DNA from: UBA2336 sp031395485
Lineage (GTDB): Bacteria > Bacteroidota > Bacteroidia > Cytophagales > Cyclobacteriaceae
Assembly: GCA_031395485.1 (NCBI GenBank)
Contig: JANNUS010000006.1
Coordinates: 455,109 to 519,108 of the forward strand
DNA: 64,000 nt
Reading direction: 5' to 3'
Shown: positions 8,950-16,864 of the stretch, piece after piece
Numbering within the stretch: the first letter of the stretch is position 1
How the letters are laid out: the number at the start of each line of letters is the position of its first letter
The notes under the pieces: generated by a model
What the model was told of the DNA's origin: nothing
The model's database searches: none
What the model saw: the letters and a program-made list of their open reading frames with translations, nothing else
Translations under genes and position numbers: made by a program

Positions 8950-9668
8950 GAGCACTGATAGTAGACGATGAACGCCTGGCACGCAAAGAACTAATGAAGC
9001 TGTTAGCGGATCATCCAAGCATTGAAGTTGTTGGTGAAGCGATGAATGCCGAAGAGGCAATTCAACTGACCAACGAGTTAAATCCCGACTTACTTTTTCT
9101 TGACATACAAATGCCTGGCAAAACCGGATTCCAATTATTGGAAGAACTTGACTCGGTTCCGGTAGTTGTATTTACAACGGCTTACGATGAATTCGCGTTG
9201 AAGGCATTTGAAGTGAATGCGCTTGATTATTTATTAAAACCTATTCAGGCCGAGCGTCTTGCCGAAACGGTTGCAAAAATTTCGGAGAAGGAGCGAAGCA
9301 AAATTGCAGCAGCGCGCAACCCCGATAAAAAACTAGGGCTTAACGACCAGGTATTTGTTAAAGATGGTGACCGCTGCTGGTTTGTAAGTTTAACCAACGT
9401 GCGCATGTTCGAATCCGATGGCAACTACATTAAAGTGTATTTCGATACCAACCGCCCCATGATTCACAAATCGCTGAATGCGCTCGATGAAAAATTGGAC
9501 GAACGTGCTTTCTTCCGCGCAAGCCGCAAACACATTATTAACCTGAGTTGGGTAGAAGGGATTGAGCAATGGTTTAATGGTGGCCTGATGGTGAAATTGA
9601 AAGGAGGCGACAAAGTAGAAGTAAGCCGCAGGCAAGCAGCCAAGTTTAAGGATTTGATGAGTTTGTAA
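8946..9668 (+). CDS. LytTR-family response regulator
   Basis: The 240-residue protein has an N-terminal receiver domain (VDDERLA acidic pocket, phospho-acceptor Asp in LLFLDIQMPG, Thr in FTTAYD, Lys in LLKPI) and a C-terminal LytTR DNA-binding domain from about residue 138 (FVKDGDRCWFV, ESDGNYIKVY, FFRASRKHIIN). It would be phosphorylated by the kinase just upstream and bind direct repeats in target promoters. Its targets are unknown. The next gene on the same strand, an outer-membrane barrel at 9954, is separated by repeats and probably has its own promoter. Confidence 0.94.
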   Translation: MRALIVDDERLARKELMKLLADHPSIEVVGEAMNAEEAIQLTNELNPDLLFLDIQMPGKTGFQLLEELDSVPVVVFTTAYDEFALKAFEVNALDYLLKPIQAERLAETVAKISEKERSKIAAARNPDKKLGLNDQVFVKDGDRCWFVSLTNVRMFESDGNYIKVYFDTNRPMIHKSLNALDEKLDERAFFRASRKHIINLSWVEGIEQWFNGGLMVKLKGGDKVEVSRRQAAKFKDLMSL

Positions 9669-9696
9669 TGGTGCTTACCCAAAGCAATAAATTAAG

Positions 9697-9781
9697 TACG
9701 TCATTTCGAAGGAGGCACGAGTGAGAAATCCCCTTTAGAGAACACCGTTGAGGATTTCTCGCTCGCACACGAAATGACGTA
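9697..9781. repeat. Intergenic inverted-repeat element, family A copy 2
   Basis: Perfect 12-base terminal inverted repeats (TACGTCATTTCG and CGAAATGACGTA) enclose a second inner pair, GAGAAATCC and GGATTTCTC. The whole 85 bp can fold into one long hairpin. It is related to the elements at 7303 and 43595. Confidence 0.75.
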
Positions 9782-9835
9782 AATTATTTTACATAGCCCA
9801 GTTAATTTTAACTGTATTACCTATTAGCCTCACCC

Positions 9836-9880
9836 TGATAATCCTGTTAATCCGTAAATCCTGACCATCCTGATTCAGAC
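9836..9880. repeat. Short intergenic repeat (CCTGATTCAGAC family)
   Basis: The stretch reads as repeated AATCCTG/AATCC/AATCCTGA units ending in CCTGATTCAGAC. The same end, preceded by GACCGT instead of GACCAT, is at 7869-7888 before the LytS-type kinase gene. It carries no open frame. It is a second repeat family in this neighbourhood. Confidence 0.5.
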
Positions 9881-9888
9881 AACGAGGC

Positions 9889-9906
9889 ATACCAACTTCT
9901 TGGTAT
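9889..9906. promoter_or_regulatory. Palindromic site upstream of an outer-membrane barrel gene
   Basis: ATACCAACTTCTTGGTAT is a 7+7 perfect inverted repeat with a 4-base spacer, 48 bases before the barrel ATG. The core is shared with the site at 4320 upstream of uvrA. Confidence 0.35.
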
Positions 9907-9953
9907 AGGAGCAATCATTCTCTTGTGGTAACTTCGGGGAAACCTTCAATACC

Positions 9954-10517
9954 ATGAAAAAATCATTATCCATTCTATTGCTTTTCGTGAGCATCGTTAC
10001 CTTTTCTCAAGTTGAAAAAGGCGACAAAGAAATTACGATGTTTGGAAACTTTAATGCCCCCACAGAAGGAACGGGCGGAAACGGGTCCATTGCGATTGGA
10101 TTGACCAATTACTTTTCACCAAACTTTAGCTTGGGTATTTCTATGCTGATGGCATTTTATACCGGCCCTAATTTTAGCACCGGAGAAAATGAATTGAAGA
10201 TAACTCCATTCTATAGCATGTACGTAACCTATAATTTTCTAACGACTAACGGAAAATTGCTTCCTTACATAGGTGCAGAGTATACTTTTTCGTGGGTGGA
10301 AACGGTAGAAATAATTGGATTGGGAACACCTTTGTTAACTTTGGAAGGATTACATTATGCTGGTGGAAAAGCGGGGATGAAAATATTCATTAACGAGATG
10401 GTAAACTTTGATATCAATTTGAAATATCAAACACTGGTGGCAGGCCCCGAAGGTTACAAAGCGGGAAATATTGGGGTGAACTTTGGCATTGGGGTTATTT
10501 TGCCAAGGAAGCAGTAA
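9954..10517 (+). CDS. Outer-membrane beta-barrel protein
   Basis: The 187-residue product has a signal peptide (MKKSLSILLLFVSIVTFSQ) and alternating polar/hydrophobic strands ending in a hydrophobic last strand (IGVNFGIGVILPRKQ). This is the usual layout of small eight-stranded OmpA/OmpW-like barrels in Bacteroidota. It is a paralogue of the product at 11842: both begin FSQVEKGD after signal cleavage, and share YNFLT-DGKLLPY-GA mid-protein. The role could be structural or small-molecule uptake; neither can be decided. It converges with the type IX cargo gene at 10521, with only three bases between them. Confidence 0.75.
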   Translation: MKKSLSILLLFVSIVTFSQVEKGDKEITMFGNFNAPTEGTGGNGSIAIGLTNYFSPNFSLGISMLMAFYTGPNFSTGENELKITPFYSMYVTYNFLTTNGKLLPYIGAEYTFSWVETVEIIGLGTPLLTLEGLHYAGGKAGMKIFINEMVNFDINLKYQTLVAGPEGYKAGNIGVNFGIGVILPRKQ

Positions 10518-10520
10518 TCA

Positions 10521-11738
10521 TTACTTCGATTTCATGAACCGAATATATTGAGCCTTGCCGTGTTCTTTTTTAAAGCGAAGAATATGAAGACCTGGCTTTA
10601 GTGAAGACACGTCTATAGAATACTGATTACCGTCACGACTCGTTTCAATAGTTTTAAACGATCCGTTATCTTCAATCTGCATTGATGAATAGAGTTGTTC
10701 TTCACAAGGAAGATCTACCGTTAATAGATCAGTAGCTGGGTTAGGATAGGCTACTGGCAAAGGCTCATCACAACCACCACCACCACCTGGAGGGACATAC
10801 GCAAAGAAGTCTGAGGTTACGAATGTGTTGCCACTACAAAATGTTGTGTAGTACAATTTTGCAGTACCTGATTGCGAATTGTGATATACCATAGCCGATG
10901 AAGCAGTTGTTCCATCAGCTTGCCAATAACTTGGGAAATCCCACTGATAACTTGGAAGGTTTGATGGAGAAGCTGTAAAAATTATTGAAGTACTTGATCG
11001 ATATGCATGAGAAACTGTTGCAGGATAATCTGTAGTAATATTTTTTGTTACAGAGCTACTTTCTCCACAAGAAGTGTTAACAGCTTTAACTTTTATTGTA
11101 TTAACACTAAAAGTGGGGGAACAAGTAATACTAGCACTTCTTTCCAGAGCCGAGCCACTACAGCTAGCAATTGAAACGGAACTTCCTTGCTCGGTAACAA
11201 TCGGCCCCAAAATTCCATTTACGCTCCATCCAGCTGGAACTTCCCAAGTATAAGAAGTTGCATTGGTGATAGGAGAAATCGAATAGGTTGATGGAACGCC
11301 ATTGCAAATATTTGGAGACCCTGTTATAGCTGTTGGGGCTGATAATCCAACAGAGAAAGTTTTTGATTCAGCTTCTTCATAGGGTATAGTAGCCATCGGG
11401 GTCACTAAGTAGTATTTTAGAGTAACCTTTACTTTTAAATTTCCGAGTGGAAGGTTGCCTACACTTACATTAGCCTCACCATAAGGTGCTATTGGCACAA
11501 AATCTCCAGAACTAGAGTTCTTAGTTAAAATAACCACACCATTTTGACTAAACTCCCAAATTACCTTATAAACCCTATCGTAAACATACGGGAGGTTAAA
11601 AGATAAATAGTAATTAACTTTATACGTTCTGGTCTCCGTTGGGCAGAGATTTTTTGGTATTGTAATGGTAGCGATCTCCGCAGCAAACAATTGCAGTGCT
11701 GGGAGAATGAGTGCACAAAATAGGATAAGTCTTTTCAA
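10521..11738 (-). CDS. Secreted PKD/Ig-like protein with type IX sorting domain
   Basis: The 405-residue protein begins with a signal peptide (MKRLILFCALILPALQLFA). Its middle carries two or three Ig/PKD-like segments with typical phrases such as SPNICNGVPSTYSI and ATSYTWEVPAGW, and further on PSYQWDFPSYWQ. A short glycine-rich linker (PPGGGGGC) leads to a C-terminal type A sorting domain (AYPNPATDLLTV, then LKPGLHILRF and YIRFMKSK). Proteins like this cross the outer membrane through the type IX system encoded at 18.9-31.3 kb and are usually attached to the surface. The ligand is unknown. PKD-like repeats often occur in adhesins. Confidence 0.85.
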   Translation of the reverse strand: MKRLILFCALILPALQLFAAEIATITIPKNLCPTETRTYKVNYYLSFNLPYVYDRVYKVIWEFSQNGVVILTKNSSSGDFVPIAPYGEANVSVGNLPLGNLKVKVTLKYYLVTPMATIPYEEAESKTFSVGLSAPTAITGSPNICNGVPSTYSISPITNATSYTWEVPAGWSVNGILGPIVTEQGSSVSIASCSGSALERSASITCSPTFSVNTIKVKAVNTSCGESSSVTKNITTDYPATVSHAYRSSTSIIFTASPSNLPSYQWDFPSYWQADGTTASSAMVYHNSQSGTAKLYYTTFCSGNTFVTSDFFAYVPPGGGGGCDEPLPVAYPNPATDLLTVDLPCEEQLYSSMQIEDNGSFKTIETSRDGNQYSIDVSSLKPGLHILRFKKEHGKAQYIRFMKSK

Positions 11739-11841
11739 TGGGACATATTTGAAAGAGAAGTTAAGACAAATACCTAATTACTAGTATTTGATAAATACCT
11801 AAATCTTTCTTTATTGCAATAATAACTAAACCCCAATAATC

Positions 11842-12354
11842 ATGCAAAAAATACTACTCGTTGGCCTGCTTTTAATCAGCACGCTTGCCTTTTCACAAGT
11901 TGAAAAGGGAGACTTCTCGGGAACTGCAAATATTGCTTTCATTAATCAAAAGTTCAAGGACTTCGATGACCCACTAAACATAACGAGCATTACCGTCAGA
12001 GGTGGTTACTATTTTACTGATAACATAGAAGCCGGACTCACCTTATCCCTTAGCGGTGTAACTGCCCTAGGAGAAACTAACACGAATGTTGGTATTGGCC
12101 CTTATGCTGTCTATAATTTCTTAACTGAAGATGGAAAGTTATTGCCGTATGTTGGCGCAAATTTTGTCTCGCAGAGTCAGACAGATCAAGATGCACTCAA
12201 TCAAATAGGAGCATTTGGTGGTCTTAAGTACTTCTTAACAGAAGTTGTTAACGTTGATACCAGTGTTAACTATACTTCCTGGTTAGGTGATATTAAGGGC
12301 TCTACTCTGTTTATCAACGTTGGTGTCGGTATTAACTTCGGTAAACTGAAGTAA
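11842..12354 (+). CDS. Outer-membrane beta-barrel protein, paralogue of 9954
   Basis: The 170-residue product has a signal peptide (MQKILLVGLLLISTLAFSQ) followed by VEKGD, as in the gene at 9954. It has amphipathic strands with YYFTDNIEAGLTLSLSG, YNFLTEDGKLLPYVGAN and a last strand VGVGINFGKLK. The two barrels flank the type IX cargo gene on the opposite strand, which suggests a tandem duplication later split by, or built around, the cargo gene. A strong hairpin terminator directly follows. The function beyond an outer-membrane barrel is not visible. Confidence 0.75.
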   Translation: MQKILLVGLLLISTLAFSQVEKGDFSGTANIAFINQKFKDFDDPLNITSITVRGGYYFTDNIEAGLTLSLSGVTALGETNTNVGIGPYAVYNFLTEDGKLLPYVGANFVSQSQTDQDALNQIGAFGGLKYFLTEVVNVDTSVNYTSWLGDIKGSTLFINVGVGINFGKLK

Positions 12355-12374
12355 TTTTTTTGGAACGAGTTTTG

Positions 12375-12407
12375 AAGAGGATGCACATGTGCATCCTCTT
12401 TTTGTTT
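12375..12407 (+). terminator. Rho-independent terminator of the barrel gene
   Basis: AAGAGGATGCAC and GTGCATCCTCTT form a 13-base perfect palindrome followed by TTTTGTTTTT. Confidence 0.9.
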
Positions 12408-12431
12408 TTAGTAATTTAGAGTATAAATACC

Positions 12432-14450
12432 ATGGTTATGAAGAAGGAAATCATTTTGATAGGGGCAGCCTTGGCGCTGGCGTTATCTGCCATTGGCCAG
12501 GATATTTTTTTATCAGCGTATAAAAAAATTCCTTCTGGCTCTACCAATGATATTGATCGTATTTCTTTTTCCGAAGATTCTAAATTGCTAGCGGTTACCG
12601 ACTCTAAAGGAGGGCTGTCCATTATAGAAACAGAAACCTCTACTGTATTGAAAAAAGAATCAGCAGCAGGCAAAGTTATTTTTCATGAGTTTATAGATAA
12701 GGACAAAAAGTTTTTGACAGTAAAAGCGAACGGGGAGTTCTATACCTATCCATTAACTTCCTATGAAAAAGCAAAGGGAGCCCAGGTTTTTGAATCTCCA
12801 AAGTATGCTACGCTTGATCCCAGTCAGGGATACTTGACGGTATTAACCAAGAGTGATCAGATAGAAATTTTTGATTTGCGCTCCAATATGACCCAGTCGC
12901 GCATACAGCCAATTGGTGAAATGAAAAATACGTTGTTTCTTGGCTTTGATCGGTTCGGCCAGCAACTCGCATCTATTAATAATATTGGTGCGGCCTATAA
13001 TTGGGAGTTTATCAATCAAAAATTTTTACGCCAACTCAAATTACAAAGCGGAGACTATTCAGGTTCACGATCCGTAATTCATGCAGCGGCTACCAGTAAA
13101 GGCTCTGATAATTTTGTAATAGGGTTACAAGAGGTATTTATCCCGAAGGGAGGACTCCAGCAAGGCAGGCAACCTGAAAGGAGGAATATGCTTATCTCCT
13201 ACGACTGGACTACCGGTCAGGAGAAAAAAAGAGTTGCAGTTCGTTATCGCCCGGATGGGATGTCACTCGGACCAACACCCGCTATACTTTTTTATTACAG
13301 CAGTGACACGCGTACCATTTTTATTGTAAACCTCGATAAGGGAGAAATCCGTGAAAGCGTTTCGGTAGATGAACGGCCAAGTTCTATTTCGTTGTCGGAT
13401 AATGGCGAGTTACTGGCAGTGGGTACTGTTTCGGGAATGATTTACCTGTATGAAGTTATTCGTAATAACCCAGCAGAGATTCGCATCATCACCCCTTCCA
13501 TTAATCGTAATTATGGTGAGCAAATTGTAAAGGGAAATTCTGTAACCATTGAAGGAAAAATTGAAGGGCAGGACAGAATGAGTCAGGTGCTAATCAATGA
13601 TGAGAAAAGTGAATTGAATTTTGATGGAACATTCAAGAGCACCATAAACTTAGTTCCTGGTAAAAACAGAATTCGTATTGCTGCGCAAAACACACAGTCG
13701 CAGGTAATCAGTAAAGACGTGTACCTTAATTGCGAAGCCGCTCCTGAAAAAAGTACAGCCTCCGATCATTCGAAAAGTTTTAATAAAAGGATGGCGCTCA
13801 TCATAGGTAATGCCGATTATGTGGCCAGCAATAAACTTCGCAACACGCTTAACGATGCAAAGAGCATGGCGGAAACATTGAAAAATCTTGGCTTTGAAGT
13901 GATTATGGTTGAGAACGGTAATTACGAGACAATGAAAAATGCCATTTATGCTTTTGGCGATCGTATTCAGGATGTAGATGTTTCGATGTTTTTTTATGCT
14001 GGCCATGGATTAGAAGTAGACGGCACCAACTATCTCGTTCCGGTTGATGCCGATATTCAATCCCACCTCGACATCAAACAAAAATGTATTCCACTTAACG
14101 GTGTTTCAAATACCATGGAGTTTGCTAATGACGAAGGGCTCAATATGATTATTCTGGATGCGTGCCGTAATAATCCATTCCCTGCGGGTAAACGAGGTGG
14201 CAGCGGTCTTGCTCGTGTAAATGCCCCAAGCGGTACACTCATTGCTTACGCAACAGACCCGGGCTCGGTAGCATCGGATGGAGAAGGAACAAATGGACTC
14301 TATACCGGTGAGCTGGTGAAGCAATTAAAAGTCTCTCAGCGTATTGAAGATATTTTTATGAATACGCGCAACAGCGTTGAAAAAATGTCGGATGGGAAAC
14401 AACGCCCTTGGGAAGAAGCCCGATTAAAAGGAGTTTTTTATTTGAAGTAA
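12432..14450 (+). CDS. Secreted caspase-like (C14) protease with N-terminal beta-propeller
   Basis: The 672-residue protein has a signal peptide (ending ALSAIGQ) and so should act in the periplasm or outside. Residues ~30-350 have a WD40/quinoprotein-like repeat rhythm (SEDSKLLAVTDSKGGLSII, LSDNGELLAVGTVSGMIYLYE). Residues ~355-440 look like an Ig-type strand domain. From ~450 comes a caspase-fold domain: KRMALIIGNADY, catalytic His525 in YAGHG and Cys578 in DACRNNPF. Bacterial C14 proteases usually cleave after basic residues, and propeller fusions are thought to recruit substrates. Neither the target nor the activating signal is known. A second ATG at 12438 is equally possible. The gene stands alone and is followed by a palindromic repeat. 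Confidence 0.9.
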   Translation: MVMKKEIILIGAALALALSAIGQDIFLSAYKKIPSGSTNDIDRISFSEDSKLLAVTDSKGGLSIIETETSTVLKKESAAGKVIFHEFIDKDKKFLTVKANGEFYTYPLTSYEKAKGAQVFESPKYATLDPSQGYLTVLTKSDQIEIFDLRSNMTQSRIQPIGEMKNTLFLGFDRFGQQLASINNIGAAYNWEFINQKFLRQLKLQSGDYSGSRSVIHAAATSKGSDNFVIGLQEVFIPKGGLQQGRQPERRNMLISYDWTTGQEKKRVAVRYRPDGMSLGPTPAILFYYSSDTRTIFIVNLDKGEIRESVSVDERPSSISLSDNGELLAVGTVSGMIYLYEVIRNNPAEIRIITPSINRNYGEQIVKGNSVTIEGKIEGQDRMSQVLINDEKSELNFDGTFKSTINLVPGKNRIRIAAQNTQSQVISKDVYLNCEAAPEKSTASDHSKSFNKRMALIIGNADYVASNKLRNTLNDAKSMAETLKNLGFEVIMVENGNYETMKNAIYAFGDRIQDVDVSMFFYAGHGLEVDGTNYLVPVDADIQSHLDIKQKCIPLNGVSNTMEFANDEGLNMIILDACRNNPFPAGKRGGSGLARVNAPSGTLIAYATDPGSVASDGEGTNGLYTGELVKQLKVSQRIEDIFMNTRNSVEKMSDGKQRPWEEARLKGVFYLK

Positions 14451-14453
14451 CAA

Positions 14454-14518
14454 TGTCAGCCTGAGCTTGTCGAAGGCAATCTTGCACCTGATCAGGTTTC
14501 GACAAGCTCAACCTGACA
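14454..14518. repeat. Palindromic intergenic repeat, family B
   Basis: TGTCAG-CCTGAGCTTGTCGAA and its near-perfect inverted partner enclose about 23 bases. The TGAGCTTGTCGAA core is a well-known interspersed palindrome in many bacterial genomes. It sits between two convergent genes and may serve as their terminator. Confidence 0.75.
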
Positions 14519-14524
14519 AAACTC

Positions 14525-14893
14525 CTACTTCAACACAAGCTCAATTAATTCTTTTTGCACATTCCAGTCTTTGGCAAGCTTAAGCATGGCTGTAGCCTCC
14601 ATCTCCGTAACATATCCTTTTAGGTTGTTGGCCTGCCAAACCATGTTAATAAGTTCGATACGGTTATCTTTAGGATAGTCGGCAATAATTTCATTGAGAT
14701 ATTCGCGTGCACGTTCAAACGCAGTGATATAATCTTTTGCAATAAATTCTAGCGCCCATTGATGTTCTGCCTGTGCATCCAGACCAACGGCTGTCTTCTC
14801 CAAATCAATACGTTCGGCTTCATCCAGTCCATGATAATGAAAGATCACAGACTTAAGTAACATGTATACCTTCTTTTCTTCGGGCGATTTCAT
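14525..14893 (-). CDS. TerB-like all-helical protein
   Basis: The 122-residue product has no signal or membrane segment and is predicted to be all-alpha and acidic. The order EEKKVYMLLKSVIFHYHG, then ITAFERAREYLNEI, NRIELINMVWQ and TEMEATAMLKLAKDW resembles TerB/DUF533-type helical bundles, with the conserved ML-LAK-W near the end. TerB-like proteins are often cytoplasmic and membrane-associated, with unclear roles; tellurite resistance should not be assumed. It lies 19 bases downstream of the cyclase-family gene on the same strand and is probably co-transcribed with it. Confidence 0.5.
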   Translation of the reverse strand: MKSPEEKKVYMLLKSVIFHYHGLDEAERIDLEKTAVGLDAQAEHQWALEFIAKDYITAFERAREYLNEIIADYPKDNRIELINMVWQANNLKGYVTEMEATAMLKLAKDWNVQKELIELVLK

Positions 14894-14912
14894 TGAAAAA
14901 TTATTCCAAAAA

Positions 14913-15677
14913 TTACAAAACTTCTTCGAGCTTATACAATACGGGTTTACTGGGGCTGGCGTCCATCTCCAGGCTGGTTACTTGTAAATTGAGCAAGTAT
15001 AGTCCATCCGGGATTATATCGTTAACATAAATGAGTTCTGTAATGGTACAATGCTTACGGGTATCGTTGGGGAAATTCCAAAAGACGTGATGCCCTAAAA
15101 GTTTTCCGTCATCTACTTCGCGGTCAATACTGGGTAGGTCAATTAGTAGGTGATTGATGCCACGACTTACCAGGTATTCGATCACCGCCACCTCAAGGTA
15201 TGGAGGATTGCTTCCTGAATATTGTTTCGTTTTTTTTGCGTTTGTATTTGGTAGTGTGCGAATAACGATGGCCTCGACTCCAGCATATTTAATTCGTTCT
15301 TGGATATGGCTAAGCATAATAACGGAATCGCCAATCCCGGTTTTTTCGGGAGAAACAGAAATCACCTCAGCGAAAAAGTGAAAATGTTTTAACGATTGAT
15401 GAATAGTTGCAGTTTCGTCAGCCGAGATATGGCCATAGCATTCTGTATGGGTACCATTGCCATGAGGGGTCATGGTTAGCTTTTGGTAGTTTATGTTCCC
15501 TCCGGCTCGTACACTTCCAACAAAATCACCGGATGAAATCGTTTCAAATTTTACAGGTTCAGCCCAGTAGCAAGAAGGATTATTGTTTATGCCCTGCTGT
15601 ATGGGTAAAGAAATATCGAGCGCTTTGGTAAGATCAAGGTTGTATTTTTTTCCAGTAAAGGATAATTGAATTATCAT
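14913..15677 (-). CDS. Cyclase-family metal hydrolase (kynurenine formamidase-like)
   Basis: The 254-residue protein belongs to the cyclase family (PF04199), which includes bacterial kynurenine formamidase (KynB) and polyketide-associated cyclases. The metal-binding motif is present as MTPHGNGTHTECYGH, and INHLLIDLPSIDRE corresponds to the family's second conserved block. Other block residues (LLGHHVFWNFP and ITELIYV) support a whole enzyme. No tryptophan-catabolism gene is nearby, so the substrate is open. It overlaps the end of hemW by four bases, so it is translated from the same message as hemW. Confidence 0.85.
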   Translation of the reverse strand: MIIQLSFTGKKYNLDLTKALDISLPIQQGINNNPSCYWAEPVKFETISSGDFVGSVRAGGNINYQKLTMTPHGNGTHTECYGHISADETATIHQSLKHFHFFAEVISVSPEKTGIGDSVIMLSHIQERIKYAGVEAIVIRTLPNTNAKKTKQYSGSNPPYLEVAVIEYLVSRGINHLLIDLPSIDREVDDGKLLGHHVFWNFPNDTRKHCTITELIYVNDIIPDGLYLLNLQVTSLEMDASPSKPVLYKLEEVL

Positions 15678-16807
15678 GATTCAAGAATAAACAGATCGGA
15701 CGAAATTTTATCGGCTAATAATTTTCCTTTTCGGGTTAGCCGTAACACATCTTTTTCCAATACTGCGAAGTCATTTTTAAAAACACGCGAAAGATAATCA
15801 GTATTTTCACGCATAAGGTCATAGCCAAAATCCAGCTTCATTTTTTTTAAGTCGGTACCCCAGCTTGTGCGCAACGTGGTAAGAATGTATTCATTGATTT
15901 TATTCGCGTGTGTGAGAATTTCTTTTTCAAAGAGGATTTTATCCTGGCGAAGTGCGTCTGTATACAAATTATTATTGCTGATAGTATACTGTCTGCTTTT
16001 GCCATTGTAGGAATGGGCGCTTGGCCCAACACCAAGATAGTGCTCTTGTCTCCAATAGTTGCTGTTATGCTTTGAATAAAAACCAGGTCTCGCAAAATTG
16101 GATATTTCATAGTGCTCATAGCCTGCCTGCTCGAGCTCATTCATGAGCAACTCCAGGTGCCTTGCCGCAGTTTCATCATCCGTTGTTTTCAGCTTGCCCG
16201 TTATGGACCATCGCCCAAATACTGTTTTTTCCTCAATGGTAAGTGCGTAACATGAAATATGATCGGGTTGTAAAATAAGTGCCTGACGAATATCTTCCAT
16301 CCAAAGACTATCACTTTCAGTTGGGATTGCATAAATTAAATCAATGCTGATGTTTTTGAAACCAGCTTCTCGGGCGTATTGAAAACTTCTTAATGCAGTT
16401 GCCCCATCATGGTTTCGGTTAAGAAGTTTTAATAAGTCTGAATGGAAAGATTGTATCCCAATGCTTAATCTGTTTATGCCTAAAGCAGAAAATTCCTTGA
16501 GTTTGGAAGGCGTTAAATCATCGGGATTGGCTTCCAGCGTTATCTCAGGGTTATCAATTACCTTTTGTGTTGATCGGATAGAATCAAGAAGTTTATGTAG
16601 CTCGTTAGTATTGAGCAGAGACGGTGTACCTCCACCAAAATAAATAGTTTGTATGGCCTCTCCCTCCAGATAATTTTTCTGAAGAACGATCTCCTTTGCT
16701 ATTGCCTCTATTAACGCTGGTCGTCTATCCTGTTGAGTTGAAAAATGGAAATCACAATAATGACAGGCTTGTTTACAAAAAGGGATATGGATGTAAATGC
16801 CGGCCAT
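15674..16807 (-). CDS. hemW: HemW-like radical SAM protein
   Basis: The 377-residue protein begins with the radical SAM cluster motif CKQACHYCDFHFS, with the extra Phe after the third Cys as in HemW/HemN. YFGGGTPSLL and LSIGIQSFHSDLLKLLNR follow, and HYEISNFARPG and YWRQEHYLGVGPSAHSY form the C-terminal HemW signature. HemW is a heme chaperone; true HemN oxidases carry an additional N-terminal segment that is missing here, so coproporphyrinogen oxidase activity is not expected. The gene is divergent from a DUF4271 gene and hemD, both close to heme metabolism. Its 3' end overlaps the cyclase-family gene by four bases. Confidence 0.92.
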   Translation of the reverse strand: MAGIYIHIPFCKQACHYCDFHFSTQQDRRPALIEAIAKEIVLQKNYLEGEAIQTIYFGGGTPSLLNTNELHKLLDSIRSTQKVIDNPEITLEANPDDLTPSKLKEFSALGINRLSIGIQSFHSDLLKLLNRNHDGATALRSFQYAREAGFKNISIDLIYAIPTESDSLWMEDIRQALILQPDHISCYALTIEEKTVFGRWSITGKLKTTDDETAARHLELLMNELEQAGYEHYEISNFARPGFYSKHNSNYWRQEHYLGVGPSAHSYNGKSRQYTISNNNLYTDALRQDKILFEKEILTHANKINEYILTTLRTSWGTDLKKMKLDFGYDLMRENTDYLSRVFKNDFAVLEKDVLRLTRKGKLLADKISSDLFILES

Positions 16808-16848
16808 CGAAATACTGGTAAAGCTAATGTTTTATCGACTGATACTGA

Positions 16849-16856
16849 TATTTTTG
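16849..16856 (+). promoter_or_regulatory. Candidate -7 box for the DUF4271-hemD unit
   Basis: TATTTTTG matches TAnnTTTG and stands eight bases before the ATG at 16865. It lies in the 57-base gap between the divergent hemW and DUF4271 starts. No clear -33 box is seen. Confidence 0.35.
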
Positions 16857-16864
16857 GCCTGATT

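Noticed and set aside
14525..14893. Tellurite-resistance protein
   Set aside because: The helical pattern resembles TerB, but no other ter gene is present and the role of lone TerB-like proteins is not resistance by default.
15674..16807. Oxygen-independent coproporphyrinogen oxidase (HemN)
   Set aside because: The protein is short, lacks the N-terminal HemN segment and has the HemW pattern at its end.
16745..16864. Longer N-terminus for the DUF4271 protein
   Set aside because: It would run antisense through hemW and bury the signal peptide that starts at 16865.
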